From Pseudomonas sp. H3(2019) (lineage in GTDB: Bacteria > Pseudomonadota > Gammaproteobacteria > Pseudomonadales > Pseudomonadaceae): a stretch of 64,000 nt of DNA. The notes below the pieces were generated by a model, which saw only the letters and a list, made by a program, of their open reading frames with translations, was not told where the DNA came from and made no database searches. Where the stretch lies: contig NZ_VMSG01000003.1 of the NCBI RefSeq assembly GCF_007713465.1, forward strand, positions 1 to 64,000. Direction: 5' to 3'. The translations under genes and the position numbers were made by a program. Below are positions 35,333 through 45,925 of the stretch, in pieces (position 1 is the first letter of the stretch; each line of letters opens with the position of its first letter).

Positions 35333-36646
35333 TTAAGCCAAAGCTTCGCTGCGCTTGCCCAGCAAACGGTCGCAGGCAAATGCAACCACCAGGGTAAAGA
35401 CGCACGGCACCAGCCACGCCAGACCTTGTTCGGCCAGCGGCAAGTGTGCCAATTGAGTCGGCATCCAGTCCGCCAGACCCGCGCCCTTGAGCGCGTCGAT
35501 CATGCCGAACAGGAACGACACCAGCATCACCGGGCCAACGATGCGACCTTGCTCCAGCCAGAAATCCTTGCAGAAGCTCAGCGCCACCAAGACGATGCAA
35601 GGCGGGTAAATCGCGGTCAGTACCGGGATCGAGAACGCGATCAGCTTGGTCAGGCCCAGGTTGGACACCAGCAGCGAGAACGCCGCCAGGATGATCACCA
35701 GTGTCTTGTAGGACAGTGGCAGCAAGCGACTGAAGTATTCGGCACACGCACAGGTCAGACCGACTGCCGTCACCAGGCAGGCCAGGGAAATCAGCACCGC
35801 GAGGAAGCCGCTGCCCAGGGAACCGAAGGTGTGTTGCACATACGCGTGCAATACCGCTGCGCCATTGGTAGCGCCGACGGCCACTTCATGGCTGCCCGAA
35901 CCCAGGCGGAACAGGCTCACGTACACCAGCGCCAGACCAACGCCGGCAATCAGCCCGGCGATGATCGCGTAACGCGTGATCAGGGCTGGAGACTCGACGC
36001 CGCGAGAACGAATGGCGTTAACGATCACGATACCGAACACCAGTGCGCCGAGGGTATCCATGGTCAGGTAGCCATTGATGAACCCTTGGGAGAACGGTGC
36101 CGCGACGTACTCAGGCGTTGCAGTACCAATGTCGCCCGCCGGCAAGGCGAACGCGGCAATACCGAGTACGGCCAGCGCGATGATCTTCAGTGGCGCGAGG
36201 AAGCGGCCCACGGTGTCCAGCAGACGGCCCGGGTACAGCGAGATGAAGAACACCAACAGGAAGTAAACCGAGCTGTAGAGCAGCAGCGCCAGCGGGCTTT
36301 CGCCGGTCAGCGGCGCCAGGCCCACTTCGAAGGACACGGTCGCGGTCCGCGGGGTGGCGAACAGCGGGCCCACCGCGAGGTAGCACGCAGCCGCCAGCAC
36401 GCCACCGGCGATTTTGCCGATCGGGCTGCTCAAGGTGTCCATGGCGCCACCGACTTTGGCCAGCGCGACAACGGTGATCACCGGCAGACCGACGGCGGTG
36501 ATCAGAAAGCCGAGTGCCGCCATCCAGACATTAGGCCCGGACTGCAAACCGACGATAGGCGGGAAGATGATGTTGCCAGCCCCGACGAACAGGGCAAACG
36601 TCATGAAGCCGAGTGCCAGGATGTCCTGGCCTTTCAACACTTTCAT
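35333..36646 (-). CDS. brnQ: branched-chain amino acid transporter BrnQ (LIVCS family)
   Basis: A 437-residue inner-membrane symporter for leucine, isoleucine and valine, predicted with 12 helices. The N-terminal signature [20 protein letters not shown] and the [10 protein letters not shown] segment are diagnostic of the LIVCS family, and the length is normal. Later helices include [20 protein letters not shown]. It is a single gene with its own terminator. The 417-base region upstream contains hairpins and a palindrome suited to a GntR-type regulator. Confidence 0.95.
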   Translation of the reverse strand: MKVLKGQDILALGFMTFALFVGAGNIIFPPIVGLQSGPNVWMAALGFLITAVGLPVITVVALAKVGGAMDTLSSPIGKIAGGVLAAACYLAVGPLFATPRTATVSFEVGLAPLTGESPLALLLYSSVYFLLVFFISLYPGRLLDTVGRFLAPLKIIALAVLGIAAFALPAGDIGTATPEYVAAPFSQGFINGYLTMDTLGALVFGIVIVNAIRSRGVESPALITRYAIIAGLIAGVGLALVYVSLFRLGSGSHEVAVGATNGAAVLHAYVQHTFGSLGSGFLAVLISLACLVTAVGLTCACAEYFSRLLPLSYKTLVIILAAFSLLVSNLGLTKLIAFSIPVLTAIYPPCIVLVALSFCKDFWLEQGRIVGPVMLVSFLFGMIDALKGAGLADWMPTQLAHLPLAEQGLAWLVPCVFTLVVAFACDRLLGKRSEALA

Positions 36647-36885
36647 TAAGGAAATACCACACTACTGAATCGGAATTTAGAGAGGGATTTCCCTTATGGG
36701 TGAGGGAAATGCTGTCGGTCCGTATAGGACTGACCCGTTTAGCGCGCAGCGTCCTTGTGGGCAGCAAACGCAAAATGGCGGCTAGCGTAACTAATTTGTC
36801 TGACAAACGCACTATTACAGGGCGAACTATCCGATACACGACATTCTCATGTCGTGTTTCCATATCTAAATTTCCCGCCCGAACA

Positions 36886-36995
36886 GATCGTTCCCATGCT
36901 CTGCGTGGGAATGCCGCCATGGACGCTCTGCGTCTGCTCTTGGTGTGACGCGGAGCGTCACGGGATGCATTCCCACGCGGAGCGTGGGAACGATC
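36886..36995. repeat. compound REP element
   Basis: GATCGTTCCCA (36886-36896) pairs with TGGGAACGATC (36985-36995), enclosing further inverted repeats built on GACGCTCTGCGTC and GACGCGGAGCGTC. It is the same CGTTCCCAC family as 29701-29749 and 60492-60526, but longer, as if two units had merged. Confidence 0.75.
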
Positions 36996-37009
36996 ACCCC
37001 GGAAACGAC

Positions 37010-37033
37010 AAAGGCCACCCGAAGGTGGCCTTT
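37010..37033 (-). terminator. terminator at the end of sucCD
   Basis: AAAGGCCACC and GGTGGCCTTT form a 10-pair stem around CGAA (TTCG on the minus strand, a stable tetraloop). It is 30 bases beyond the sucD stop. The T-run on the minus strand is interrupted (TTTGTCGTTT). Confidence 0.75.
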
Positions 37034-37063
37034 GTTTGGTGGAGCGTCAGCTAAGCGCGAGGC

Positions 37064-37945
37064 TTACTTGACAGCCCAGCCAGTCAGCTCGGCCAGGGCC
37101 TTGCCGATGTCTGCCAGAGAACGCACGGTTTTAACGCCTGCGTCTTGCAGAGCAGCGAATTTCTCGTCTGCAGTGCCTTTGCCGCCAGAGATGATTGCGC
37201 CAGCATGGCCCATGCGCTTGCCCGCAGGAGCAGTCACACCAGCGATGTAGGAAACAACCGGCTTGGTCACGTGTGCCTTGATGTAGGCAGCCGCTTCTTC
37301 TTCAGCCGAACCGCCGATCTCACCGATCATTACGATCGCTTCGGTCTTCGGGTCTTCCTGGAACAGTTTCAGGATGTCGATGAAGTTCGAACCCGGGATC
37401 GGGTCACCACCGATGCCGACGCAAGTCGACTGACCGAAACCGGCGTCAGTAGTCTGCTTCACAGCTTCGTAGGTCAGGGTGCCGGAACGCGAAACGATAC
37501 CGACCTTGCCTGGCAAGTGAATGTGACCTGGCATGATACCGATCTTGCATTCGCCTGGAGTGATCACGCCTGGGCAGTTAGGGCCGATCAGGATCACGCC
37601 CAGTTCGTCGCACTTGACCTTGGCATCCAGCATGTCCAGGGTAGGAATGCCTTCAGTGATGCAAACGATCAGCTTGATGCCGCCGAATGCTGCTTCCAGG
37701 ATCGAGTCCTTGCAGAAAGGGGCTGGAACGTAGATCACGCTGGCGGTGGCGCCAGTGGCTGCTACAGCGTCTTTCACAGTGTTGAACACGGGCAGACCCA
37801 GGTGCTCGGTGCCGCCTTTGCCTGGAGTTACGCCGCCAACCATCTTGGTGCCGTATTCGATGGCTTGCTGGGTGTGGAAACTACCTTGCGAACCGGTAAT
37901 ACCCTGGCAGATAACTTTGGTGTCTTTATTGATCAGGACGCTCAT
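37064..37945 (-). CDS. sucD: succinyl-CoA synthetase, alpha subunit
   Basis: It forms succinate, CoA and ATP/GTP from succinyl-CoA together with SucC. The protein has 293 residues. The CoA-binding Rossmann part carries [20 protein letters not shown], and the phosphohistidine loop has His247 in [17 protein letters not shown]. Its ATG overlaps the TAA stop of sucC by one base (TAATG), typical of the coupled pair. It is the last gene of the TCA block. Confidence 0.98.
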   Translation of the reverse strand: MSVLINKDTKVICQGITGSQGSFHTQQAIEYGTKMVGGVTPGKGGTEHLGLPVFNTVKDAVAATGATASVIYVPAPFCKDSILEAAFGGIKLIVCITEGIPTLDMLDAKVKCDELGVILIGPNCPGVITPGECKIGIMPGHIHLPGKVGIVSRSGTLTYEAVKQTTDAGFGQSTCVGIGGDPIPGSNFIDILKLFQEDPKTEAIVMIGEIGGSAEEEAAAYIKAHVTKPVVSYIAGVTAPAGKRMGHAGAIISGGKGTADEKFAALQDAGVKTVRSLADIGKALAELTGWAVK

Positions 37946-39111
37946 TATTTGCCCTCCGCAGCTTTAACGACTTGTTGAGCAGCGTCGGTCAGGCTGGTAG
38001 CAGCGATGATGTTCAAACCGCTTTCTGCCAGTACTTTAGCGCCCAGCTCAGCGTTGTTGCCTTCAAGGCGAACAACAACCGGGATTTTCACGCCGACTTC
38101 TTTCACAGCGCCGATGATGCCTTCGGCAATCATGTCGCAGCGAACGATGCCGCCGAAGATGTTGACCAATACTGCAGCGACGTTAGTGTCGGACAGGATG
38201 ATCTTGAACGCTTCGGTAACGCGTTCTTTGGTAGCACCGCCGCCCACGTCGAGGAAGTTGGCTGGTTTGCCGCCATGCAGGTTGACGATGTCCATGGTAC
38301 CCATGGCCAGGCCAGCACCGTTGACCATGCAACCGATGTTGCCTTCCAGCGCTACGTAGTTCAGTTCGAACTTGGCAGCGTGCGCTTCGCGCGGATCGTC
38401 TTGCGACGGATCGTGGAAAGTCTTCAGCTTAGGCTGACGGTACATGGCGTTGGCGTCGATGTTGATCTTCGCGTCCAGGCAGTGCAGATCGCCGTCAGCC
38501 TTGATCACCAGCGGGTTCACTTCCAGCAGCGCCAGGTCGTGATCCTTGAACAGCTTGGCCAGACCTACGAAGATCTTGGCGAACTGAGCAACTTGCTTGC
38601 CTTCCAGACCCAGCTGGAATGCCAGCTCGCGACCCTGGAATGGCTGAGCGCCAACCAGTGGATCGATAGTGGCCTTGAGGATTTTCTCAGGGGTGTCGTG
38701 AGCGATTTTCTCGATGTCCACGCCACCTTCGGTGGAAGCCATGAACACGATGCGACGGCTCGAACGGTCAACGACAGCGCCCAGGTACAGCTCTTTAGCG
38801 ATATCAGTGCACGATTCAACCAGGATTTTGGTGACTGGCTGACCATTGGCATCAGTCTGGTAAGTCACCAGACGCTTGCCCAACCACTGTTGAGCGAATG
38901 CTTTAGCGTCTTCTTTGCTGCGAACCAGCTTGACGCCGCCCGCTTTACCGCGACCACCGGCGTGAACCTGGGCTTTGACAACCCACTCGCTGCCGCCGAT
39001 TTTGTCGCAAGCTTCTGCTGCTGCTTCCGGGGTGTCTACCGCGTAACCGGTCGATACTGGCAGGCCGTACTCAGCGAACAGCTGCTTACCCTGATACTCG
39101 TGAAGATTCAT
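37945..39111 (-). CDS. sucC: succinyl-CoA synthetase, beta subunit
   Basis: A 388-residue beta subunit with the ATP-grasp domain: [20 protein letters not shown] at the start, [18 protein letters not shown] as the nucleotide-binding segment, and the C-terminal CoA-ligase part with [16 protein letters not shown]. It sets nucleotide specificity. The start at 39111 gives the exact family length; the frame is open to 39159. A 196-base gap with two stem-loops separates it from lpd upstream. Confidence 0.98.
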   Translation of the reverse strand: MNLHEYQGKQLFAEYGLPVSTGYAVDTPEAAAEACDKIGGSEWVVKAQVHAGGRGKAGGVKLVRSKEDAKAFAQQWLGKRLVTYQTDANGQPVTKILVESCTDIAKELYLGAVVDRSSRRIVFMASTEGGVDIEKIAHDTPEKILKATIDPLVGAQPFQGRELAFQLGLEGKQVAQFAKIFVGLAKLFKDHDLALLEVNPLVIKADGDLHCLDAKINIDANAMYRQPKLKTFHDPSQDDPREAHAAKFELNYVALEGNIGCMVNGAGLAMGTMDIVNLHGGKPANFLDVGGGATKERVTEAFKIILSDTNVAAVLVNIFGGIVRCDMIAEGIIGAVKEVGVKIPVVVRLEGNNAELGAKVLAESGLNIIAATSLTDAAQQVVKAAEGK

Positions 39112-39187
39112 GCTTATTACCGTCTTCGTTAGGTACTGCGCATTCGGTGCTGCACTCATTCAAGTGCCGCACCACCTGTGACTGCTG

Positions 39188-39276
39188 CTTGCGTAGCCTT
39201 TCCGGATACCCGGTACAGCTACGCAAGACTGCGTCCAGCGGATATTCCGCGGTGAGTCTTGCAGGCAAGGCTCACG
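39188..39276 (-). other. two stem-loops between lpd and sucC
   Basis: CTTGCGTAGC (39188-39197) pairs with GCTACGCAAG (39218-39227) in a perfect 10-base stem with a 20-base loop. A second hairpin GTGAGTCTTGC/CAAGGCTCAC follows at about 39252-39276 with one mismatch. Neither has a T-run. They may be RNA-processing or partial termination points that set the ratio of lpd to sucCD. Confidence 0.5.
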
Positions 39277-39307
39277 ACGGGCCATTCCGCCGTGGTTTCT
39301 TATTGTC

Positions 39308-40747
<1,440 letters not shown>

Positions 40748-40855
40748 TCATTCCTTCTCGAATCAAACCGGACGATCCCGTTCAGGGGACCGTCGTGGGA
40801 CGAAGCTGGTCATTACAGATGGGCCGCTCATCGCTGAGCGGCCCGTGCAACGAAA

Positions 40856-42073
40856 TCAGATATCCAGCAGCAGACGAGCCGGGTCTTCCAGCAGGTTCTT
40901 GATGGTAACCAGGAAGGTCACAGCTTCTTTGCCGTCGATCAAACGGTGATCGTAGGACAGAGCCAGGTACATCATCGGACGGATAACAACCTGACCGTTG
41001 ATCGCCATCGGGCGCTGCAAAATGTTGTGCATGCCCAGGATAGCCGCTTGCGGCGGGTTGACGATCGGGGTCGACATCATCGAGCCGAATGTACCACCGT
41101 TGGTGATAGTGAACGTACCACCGGTCATTTCGTCGATGGTCAGCTTGCCGTCGCGAGCCTTCTTGCCGAAGTTGGCAATGCCGCCTTCGATTTCAGCCAG
41201 GCTCATCAGTTCGGCGTTACGCAGAACCGGCACCACCAGGCCACGGTCGCTGGATACGGCAACGCCGACGTCAGCGTAGCCGTGGTACACGATGTCGCCG
41301 CCGTCGATGGAAGCGTTGACAGCCGGGAAGCGTTTCAGCGCTTCGGTAGCCGCTTTCACGAAGAACGACATGAAGCCCAGGCGCACGCCATTGTGGGACT
41401 TCTCGAACAGGTCCTTGTACTTCGAACGCAGGGCCATGACTTCAGTCATGTCGACTTCGTTGAAAGTAGTCAGCATCGCCATGTTCGACTGGGCTTCAAC
41501 CAGGCGCTTGGCCACGGTGGCACGCACGCGGGTCATCGGTACGCGCTTCTCGGTGCGGTCGCCAGCGGCGAACACAGGAGCAGCGGCAGCCGGGGCAGCA
41601 GCCTTGGCAGGCGCGGCAGCCGGAGCGGCTTTCTTGGCAGCAACTGCTGCAACCACGTCTTCCTTGGTCACACGACCGCCTTTGCCAGTACCGGCAACGG
41701 AAGCGATGTTGATGCCGTTTTCTTCAGCCAGCTTGCGAGCAGCCGGTGCAGCAACAGGATCATCTTCGCCAACAGCGGCCGAAGCAGCAGCCTGTGCAGG
41801 TGCAGCAGCGGCAGCCGGAGCGGCGGCTACAGCACCGCCCTCCCCGATGGAGCCCAGGACTTCGTCGGACAGAACGGTGTCGCCTTCGTTCTTGACGATA
41901 GCGCCCAGTACGCCATCAGCGGTAGCCAACACTTCCAGTACGACTTTATCGGTTTCGATGTCGACGATCAGTTCGTCGCGCTTGACCGCGTCGCCCGGTT
42001 TTTTGTGCCAGGTGGCAACGGTGCCATCGGCAACCGATTCCGGGAAAGTGGGGGCTTTGATCTCGATAGCCAT
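40856..42073 (-). CDS. sucB: 2-oxoglutarate dehydrogenase E2, dihydrolipoyl succinyltransferase
   Basis: A 405-residue E2 core. The lipoyl domain (about 1-75) has the lipoylated Lys43 in [11 protein letters not shown]. Ala-rich linkers flank the E3/E1-binding domain, which holds [20 protein letters not shown]. The catalytic C-terminal domain ends with the His and Asp of [15 protein letters not shown]. There is a single lipoyl domain, as in other 2-oxoglutarate E2s. It lies between sucA (42-base gap) and lpd. Confidence 0.98.
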   Translation of the reverse strand: MAIEIKAPTFPESVADGTVATWHKKPGDAVKRDELIVDIETDKVVLEVLATADGVLGAIVKNEGDTVLSDEVLGSIGEGGAVAAAPAAAAAPAQAAASAAVGEDDPVAAPAARKLAEENGINIASVAGTGKGGRVTKEDVVAAVAAKKAAPAAAPAKAAAPAAAAPVFAAGDRTEKRVPMTRVRATVAKRLVEAQSNMAMLTTFNEVDMTEVMALRSKYKDLFEKSHNGVRLGFMSFFVKAATEALKRFPAVNASIDGGDIVYHGYADVGVAVSSDRGLVVPVLRNAELMSLAEIEGGIANFGKKARDGKLTIDEMTGGTFTITNGGTFGSMMSTPIVNPPQAAILGMHNILQRPMAINGQVVIRPMMYLALSYDHRLIDGKEAVTFLVTIKNLLEDPARLLLDI

Positions 42074-42115
42074 TGTCTGTGGTTCCTTAAATTCGGTTTC
42101 AGGTGCGCGAAGGCG

Positions 42116-44947
42116 TTAAACAGTAAAGGCGTCTTGCAGCAGTTTTTCCTGCTGTTCGGCGTGCATCGATGCATAACCACAAGCAGGTGCAGCAGAAGCG
42201 TCACGGCCCGCGTACTCGAGTACGAGAGACTTGTTGTGACCGCCAACGATGCGACGCATGTGATGCTGGCTGCAGTACCAGGCACCCTGGTTCATCGGCT
42301 CTTCCTGACACCAAACGATGTGTTTGAGGTTGGAATAAGGAGCCAGGACTTCAATCAAGTCGTCCTCAGGGAATGGGTACAGCTGCTCAAGACGCACGAT
42401 GGCGATGTCGTCACGACCTTCGGCACGGCGTTTTTCCAGCAGGTCGTAGTAGACCTTGCCGCTACACAGCACGAGACGAGTGACCTTTTTCGGATCATGC
42501 GCATCGATTTCCGGAATAACGGTCTGGAACGAACCTTCGGCCAGATCTTCCAGAGTCGAGATCGCCAGCTTGTGACGCAGCAGCGACTTCGGAGTCAGGA
42601 CCACCAGTGGTTTGCGCAGAGGACGAATCACCTGGCGACGCAGCAAGTGGTAGATCTGGGCCGGCGTAGTCGGCATGCACACCTGAATGTTGTGCTCGGC
42701 GCACAGCTGCAGGTAACGCTCCAGACGAGCCGAAGAGTGCTCCGGACCCTGACCTTCATAACCGTGTGGCAGCAACATGGTCAGACCGCACAGACGGCCC
42801 CACTTGTGCTCACCGCTGGTGATGAACTGGTCGATAACCACCTGGGCACCGTTGGCGAAGTCGCCGAACTGGGCTTCCCAGATCACCAGCGCGTCAGGCG
42901 TGGTGGTGGAGTAGCCGTATTCGAACGCCAGTACGGCTTCTTCGGACAGGAACGAATCGTACAGGTCGAAACGTGGCTGGCCTTCGTACAGGTGTTGCAA
43001 CGGGATGTAGGTGCCCGCGTCTTTCTGGTTGTGCAATACCGCATGACGGTGCGAGAACGTACCGCGGCCGATGTCCTGGCCGGTCATGCGAATCGGGTGA
43101 CCTTCGAACGCCAGGGTCGCGTACGCCATGGTTTCGGCGTAACCCCAGTTGATCGGCAGGCCGCCGGCTTGCATTTTCTGACGGTCTTCGTAGATCTTCG
43201 CAACCTGGCGCTGAACCACGAAACCTTCCGGGATTTCCAGCAGCTTGGCGGACAGCTCTTGCAGGGTCTTCAGATCGAACGTGGTGTCGTGACGCGCAGT
43301 CCAGGCGTGGCCCAGGTACGGACGCCAGTCGACGAACAGCTCTTTGTTCGGCTCCTTGACCAGGCTTTTCACTACGTGCAGACCGTTGTCCAGCGCGTTG
43401 CGGTATTCGTCGACTTTCGTCTGAACACGCGCAGCGTCAAGCACACCGCTCTGGGTCAGACGATCGGCATACAGCTCACGCGTGGTGCGCTGCTTGGTGA
43501 TCTGCTGATACATCAGAGGCTGGGTGCCGCTTGGCTCGTCCGCTTCGTTGTGACCACGACGACGGTAGCAGACCAGGTCGATCACCACGTCACGCTTGAA
43601 CTGCATGCGGTAGTCAATGGCCAGCTGGGTCACGAACAATACGGCCTCCGGATCATCACCATTCACATGGAGGATCGGCGCCTGGATCATTTTCGCAACG
43701 TCGGTGGCGTACTCGGTGGAACGCGAGTCTTCCGGGTTGCTGATGGTGAAGCCAACCTGGTTGTTGATCACGATGTGAACCGTACCGCCAGTCCGGAAGC
43801 CGCGGGTCTGCGACATCTGGAAGGTTTCCATGACCACGCCCTGACCGGCGAATGCCGCGTCACCGTGGATGGAAATCGGCAGGACCTTTTCACCGGTAGG
43901 GTCGTTGCGACGATCCTGACGGGCACGCACCGAACCCTCGACCACTGGCGAAACGATTTCCAGGTGGGACGGGTTGAAGGCCATGGCCAGGTGGACTTCG
44001 CCGCCTGCGGTCATCACGTTGGAAGAGAAGCCCTGGTGGTATTTAACGTCACCGGAACCCAGCTCGACCTTCTTCTTGCCTTCGAACTCGTCGAACAGCT
44101 CGCGCGGGTTCTTGCCGAAGGTGTTGACCAGCACGTTCAGACGGCCACGGTGGGCCATGCCGATAACGATTTCCTTGGTGCCGTAGGAACCGGAGCGCTG
44201 GATCAGCTCGTCCAGCATCGGAATCAGACTTTCGCCGCCTTCCAGGCCGAAACGCTTGGTGCCCGGGTATTTGGTACCCAGGTATTTTTCCAGACCTTCA
44301 CCTGCGGTGACGCGCTCAAGCAGATGGCTCTTGATGTCGGCCGAATACACCGGACGACCACGCACGCCTTCCAGGCGCTGCTGGAACCACTGGCGCTGCT
44401 CGGAGTCGACGATGTGAGTAAATTCAGCGCCGATGGTGCGGCAATATGTCTGCTGCAACGCTTCGTGAATTTCGCGTAGGCTCGCTTCCTCTTTGCCGAT
44501 GAACAGGTCGCCGGCACGGAAGGTCGTATCAAGATCGGCATTGGTCAAGCCGTAATGATTGATCGACAGGTCTGCAGGTGCAGGACGCTGCCACAGCCCC
44601 AGCGGGTCAAGCTGGGCTGCTTGGTGGCCACGCATACGGTAGGCCTGGATCAGTCGCAGTACTTCAACTTGCTTCTTCTCGTGCTCACTGCTCACGCTGC
44701 CGGCGGAAACCGGTTGGGCGCGGCGCTGGTTCTTTGCCAGCAGCACGAAATGATCGCGAATCGTCGAGTGCGATACATCGGTGGCAGCGTTGCCGTCAGC
44801 GGGCAACGTCTGAAATTTGGTGCGCCACTCTTCTGGCACAGCGTTAGGGTCGTGCAGGTAGAGCTCATAAAGCTCTTCCACATAGGCAGCGTTACCACCT
44901 GAAAGATAGCCGCTGTTCCACATGCGCTGCATCACGCTTTCTTGCAT
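42116..44947 (-). CDS. sucA: 2-oxoglutarate dehydrogenase E1 component
   Basis: It decarboxylates 2-oxoglutarate with thiamine diphosphate and passes the succinyl group to SucB. At 943 residues it has the normal E1o length. It begins with the E2-binding N-terminal motif YLSGGNAAYVEELYELYLHD. The ThDP domain holds GMAHRGRLNVLVN and GDAAFAGQGVVMETFQMSQT; the C-terminal domain contains LLPHGYEGQGPEHSSARLER. It is the first suc gene, 262 bases after sdhB. Confidence 0.98.
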   Translation of the reverse strand: MQESVMQRMWNSGYLSGGNAAYVEELYELYLHDPNAVPEEWRTKFQTLPADGNAATDVSHSTIRDHFVLLAKNQRRAQPVSAGSVSSEHEKKQVEVLRLIQAYRMRGHQAAQLDPLGLWQRPAPADLSINHYGLTNADLDTTFRAGDLFIGKEEASLREIHEALQQTYCRTIGAEFTHIVDSEQRQWFQQRLEGVRGRPVYSADIKSHLLERVTAGEGLEKYLGTKYPGTKRFGLEGGESLIPMLDELIQRSGSYGTKEIVIGMAHRGRLNVLVNTFGKNPRELFDEFEGKKKVELGSGDVKYHQGFSSNVMTAGGEVHLAMAFNPSHLEIVSPVVEGSVRARQDRRNDPTGEKVLPISIHGDAAFAGQGVVMETFQMSQTRGFRTGGTVHIVINNQVGFTISNPEDSRSTEYATDVAKMIQAPILHVNGDDPEAVLFVTQLAIDYRMQFKRDVVIDLVCYRRRGHNEADEPSGTQPLMYQQITKQRTTRELYADRLTQSGVLDAARVQTKVDEYRNALDNGLHVVKSLVKEPNKELFVDWRPYLGHAWTARHDTTFDLKTLQELSAKLLEIPEGFVVQRQVAKIYEDRQKMQAGGLPINWGYAETMAYATLAFEGHPIRMTGQDIGRGTFSHRHAVLHNQKDAGTYIPLQHLYEGQPRFDLYDSFLSEEAVLAFEYGYSTTTPDALVIWEAQFGDFANGAQVVIDQFITSGEHKWGRLCGLTMLLPHGYEGQGPEHSSARLERYLQLCAEHNIQVCMPTTPAQIYHLLRRQVIRPLRKPLVVLTPKSLLRHKLAISTLEDLAEGSFQTVIPEIDAHDPKKVTRLVLCSGKVYYDLLEKRRAEGRDDIAIVRLEQLYPFPEDDLIEVLAPYSNLKHIVWCQEEPMNQGAWYCSQHHMRRIVGGHNKSLVLEYAGRDASAAPACGYASMHAEQQEKLLQDAFTV

Positions 44948-45054
44948 GCTTGGTCACCCTCGGTTAGGGGAACACCATCGGCGAAGACACCGAGCAAGCT
45001 TGCAGAAGTCCGAATGCAGCGACCAAAACAAGCCACTTAGGATCACGCTGATAG

Positions 45055-45204
45055 TCCGGGTACCAGCCCGGATGCCCCTGCTTGTCTCATTTCTTCAAAA
45101 TAAGAGCCGCAGCCTTGTGGGCTGCCACTCTGGTTATAGCCAAGACGCGGGTTGAAGCCCGCGCCTTAGCCTCTACGGGTACAGCAGTTCTACGGGTACA
45201 ACAG
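45055..45204 (-). other. run of three stem-loops and a tandem repeat between sdhB and sucA
   Basis: The hairpins are TCCGGG-TACCAG-CCCGGA (45055-45072), GCAGCC-TTGTG-GGCTGC (45109-45125) and CGCGGG-TTGAAG-CCCGCG (45146-45163). A 16-base unit TCTACGGGTACA(G/A)CAG follows in tandem at 45172-45187 and 45189-45204, just past the sdhB stop. None has a proper T-run, so these look like partial terminators or processing sites rather than a full stop. Confidence 0.55.
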
Positions 45205-45209
45205 CTGAA

Positions 45210-45914
45210 TCACACGCCGCTTTGCAGCAGCATGTTACGTATGTGACCGATGGCCTTAGTCGGGTTCAGGCCTTTCGGACATACGTTGACGCAGTTCATG
45301 ATCCCGCGGCAGCGGAATACGCTGAACGGGTCATCCAGCGAAGCCAGACGCTCGGAAGTCTTGGTGTCACGGCTGTCTGCCAGGAAGCGGTAGGCTTGCA
45401 GCAGAGCAGCTGGACCCAGGAACTTGTCCGGGTTCCACCAGAAGGACGGGCAAGAGGTCGAGCAGCAAGCGCACAAGATGCACTCGTACAGACCGTCGAG
45501 TTTTTCACGCTCTTCAGGAGTCTGCAGACGCTCGATGGCCGGAGCCGGCGTGTCGTTCTGCAGGAAAGGCTTAACCTTTTCGTATTGCTTGTAGAAGATG
45601 CTCATATCGACGACCAGGTCACGGATAACCGGCAAACCTGGCAGAGGACGAACGATCAACTTGTTACCTTTGACGACAGCAGACAGCGGCGTGACGCAGG
45701 CCAGGCCGTTTTTGCCGTTGATGTTCATGCCGTCGGAACCGCAAACGCCTTCACGGCAAGAGCGACGATAGGAGAAACCCTCGTCCTGCTCTTTGATCAG
45801 GGCCAGCACGTCCAGCACCATCAGGTCTTTACCACCGGTGTCGACCTGGAATTCCTGCATGAACGGCGCGGCGTCCTGATCAGGGTTGTAGCGATAAACA
45901 CTGACTTTCAACAT
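45210..45914 (-). CDS. sdhB: succinate dehydrogenase iron-sulphur subunit
   Basis: A 234-residue subunit that carries electrons from FAD to ubiquinone through three clusters. The 2Fe-2S domain has RRSCREGVCGSDGMNINGKN; the C-terminal cysteine motifs are ECILCACCSTSCPSFWWNPD and CRGIMNCVNVCPKGLNPTKA, for the 4Fe-4S and 3Fe-4S clusters. The start at 45914 is set by AAGGG eight bases upstream. It follows sdhA by 11 bases. Confidence 0.98.
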   Translation of the reverse strand: MLKVSVYRYNPDQDAAPFMQEFQVDTGGKDLMVLDVLALIKEQDEGFSYRRSCREGVCGSDGMNINGKNGLACVTPLSAVVKGNKLIVRPLPGLPVIRDLVVDMSIFYKQYEKVKPFLQNDTPAPAIERLQTPEEREKLDGLYECILCACCSTSCPSFWWNPDKFLGPAALLQAYRFLADSRDTKTSERLASLDDPFSVFRCRGIMNCVNVCPKGLNPTKAIGHIRNMLLQSGV

Positions 45915-45925
45915 GGCGGCCACCC

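Larger units (their letters stand above)
36647..37063. other. gene-free region between sucD and brnQ: leader hairpins and repeats
   Basis: No gene is visible in these 417 bases. From the brnQ side outward it holds an 8-pair hairpin ATTTCCCT/AGGGAAAT (36687-36710), which falls in the probable brnQ leader, and a 13-base palindrome TTTGTCTGACAAA (36795-36807). A perfect 9-pair hairpin ACACGACAT-TCTC-ATGTCGTGT (36836-36857) follows, then a REP cluster and the sucD terminator. I cannot assign the brnQ promoter with confidence. Confidence 0.65.

Noticed and set aside
40946..44479. A 1,177-codon open frame on the plus strand opposite sucB and sucA
   Set aside because: It is a shadow of highly GC-rich, codon-biased genes on the other strand; it has no recognisable domain and no ribosome site. 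Similar long shadows lie opposite the chemoreceptor, brnQ, actP and the GH17 gene.
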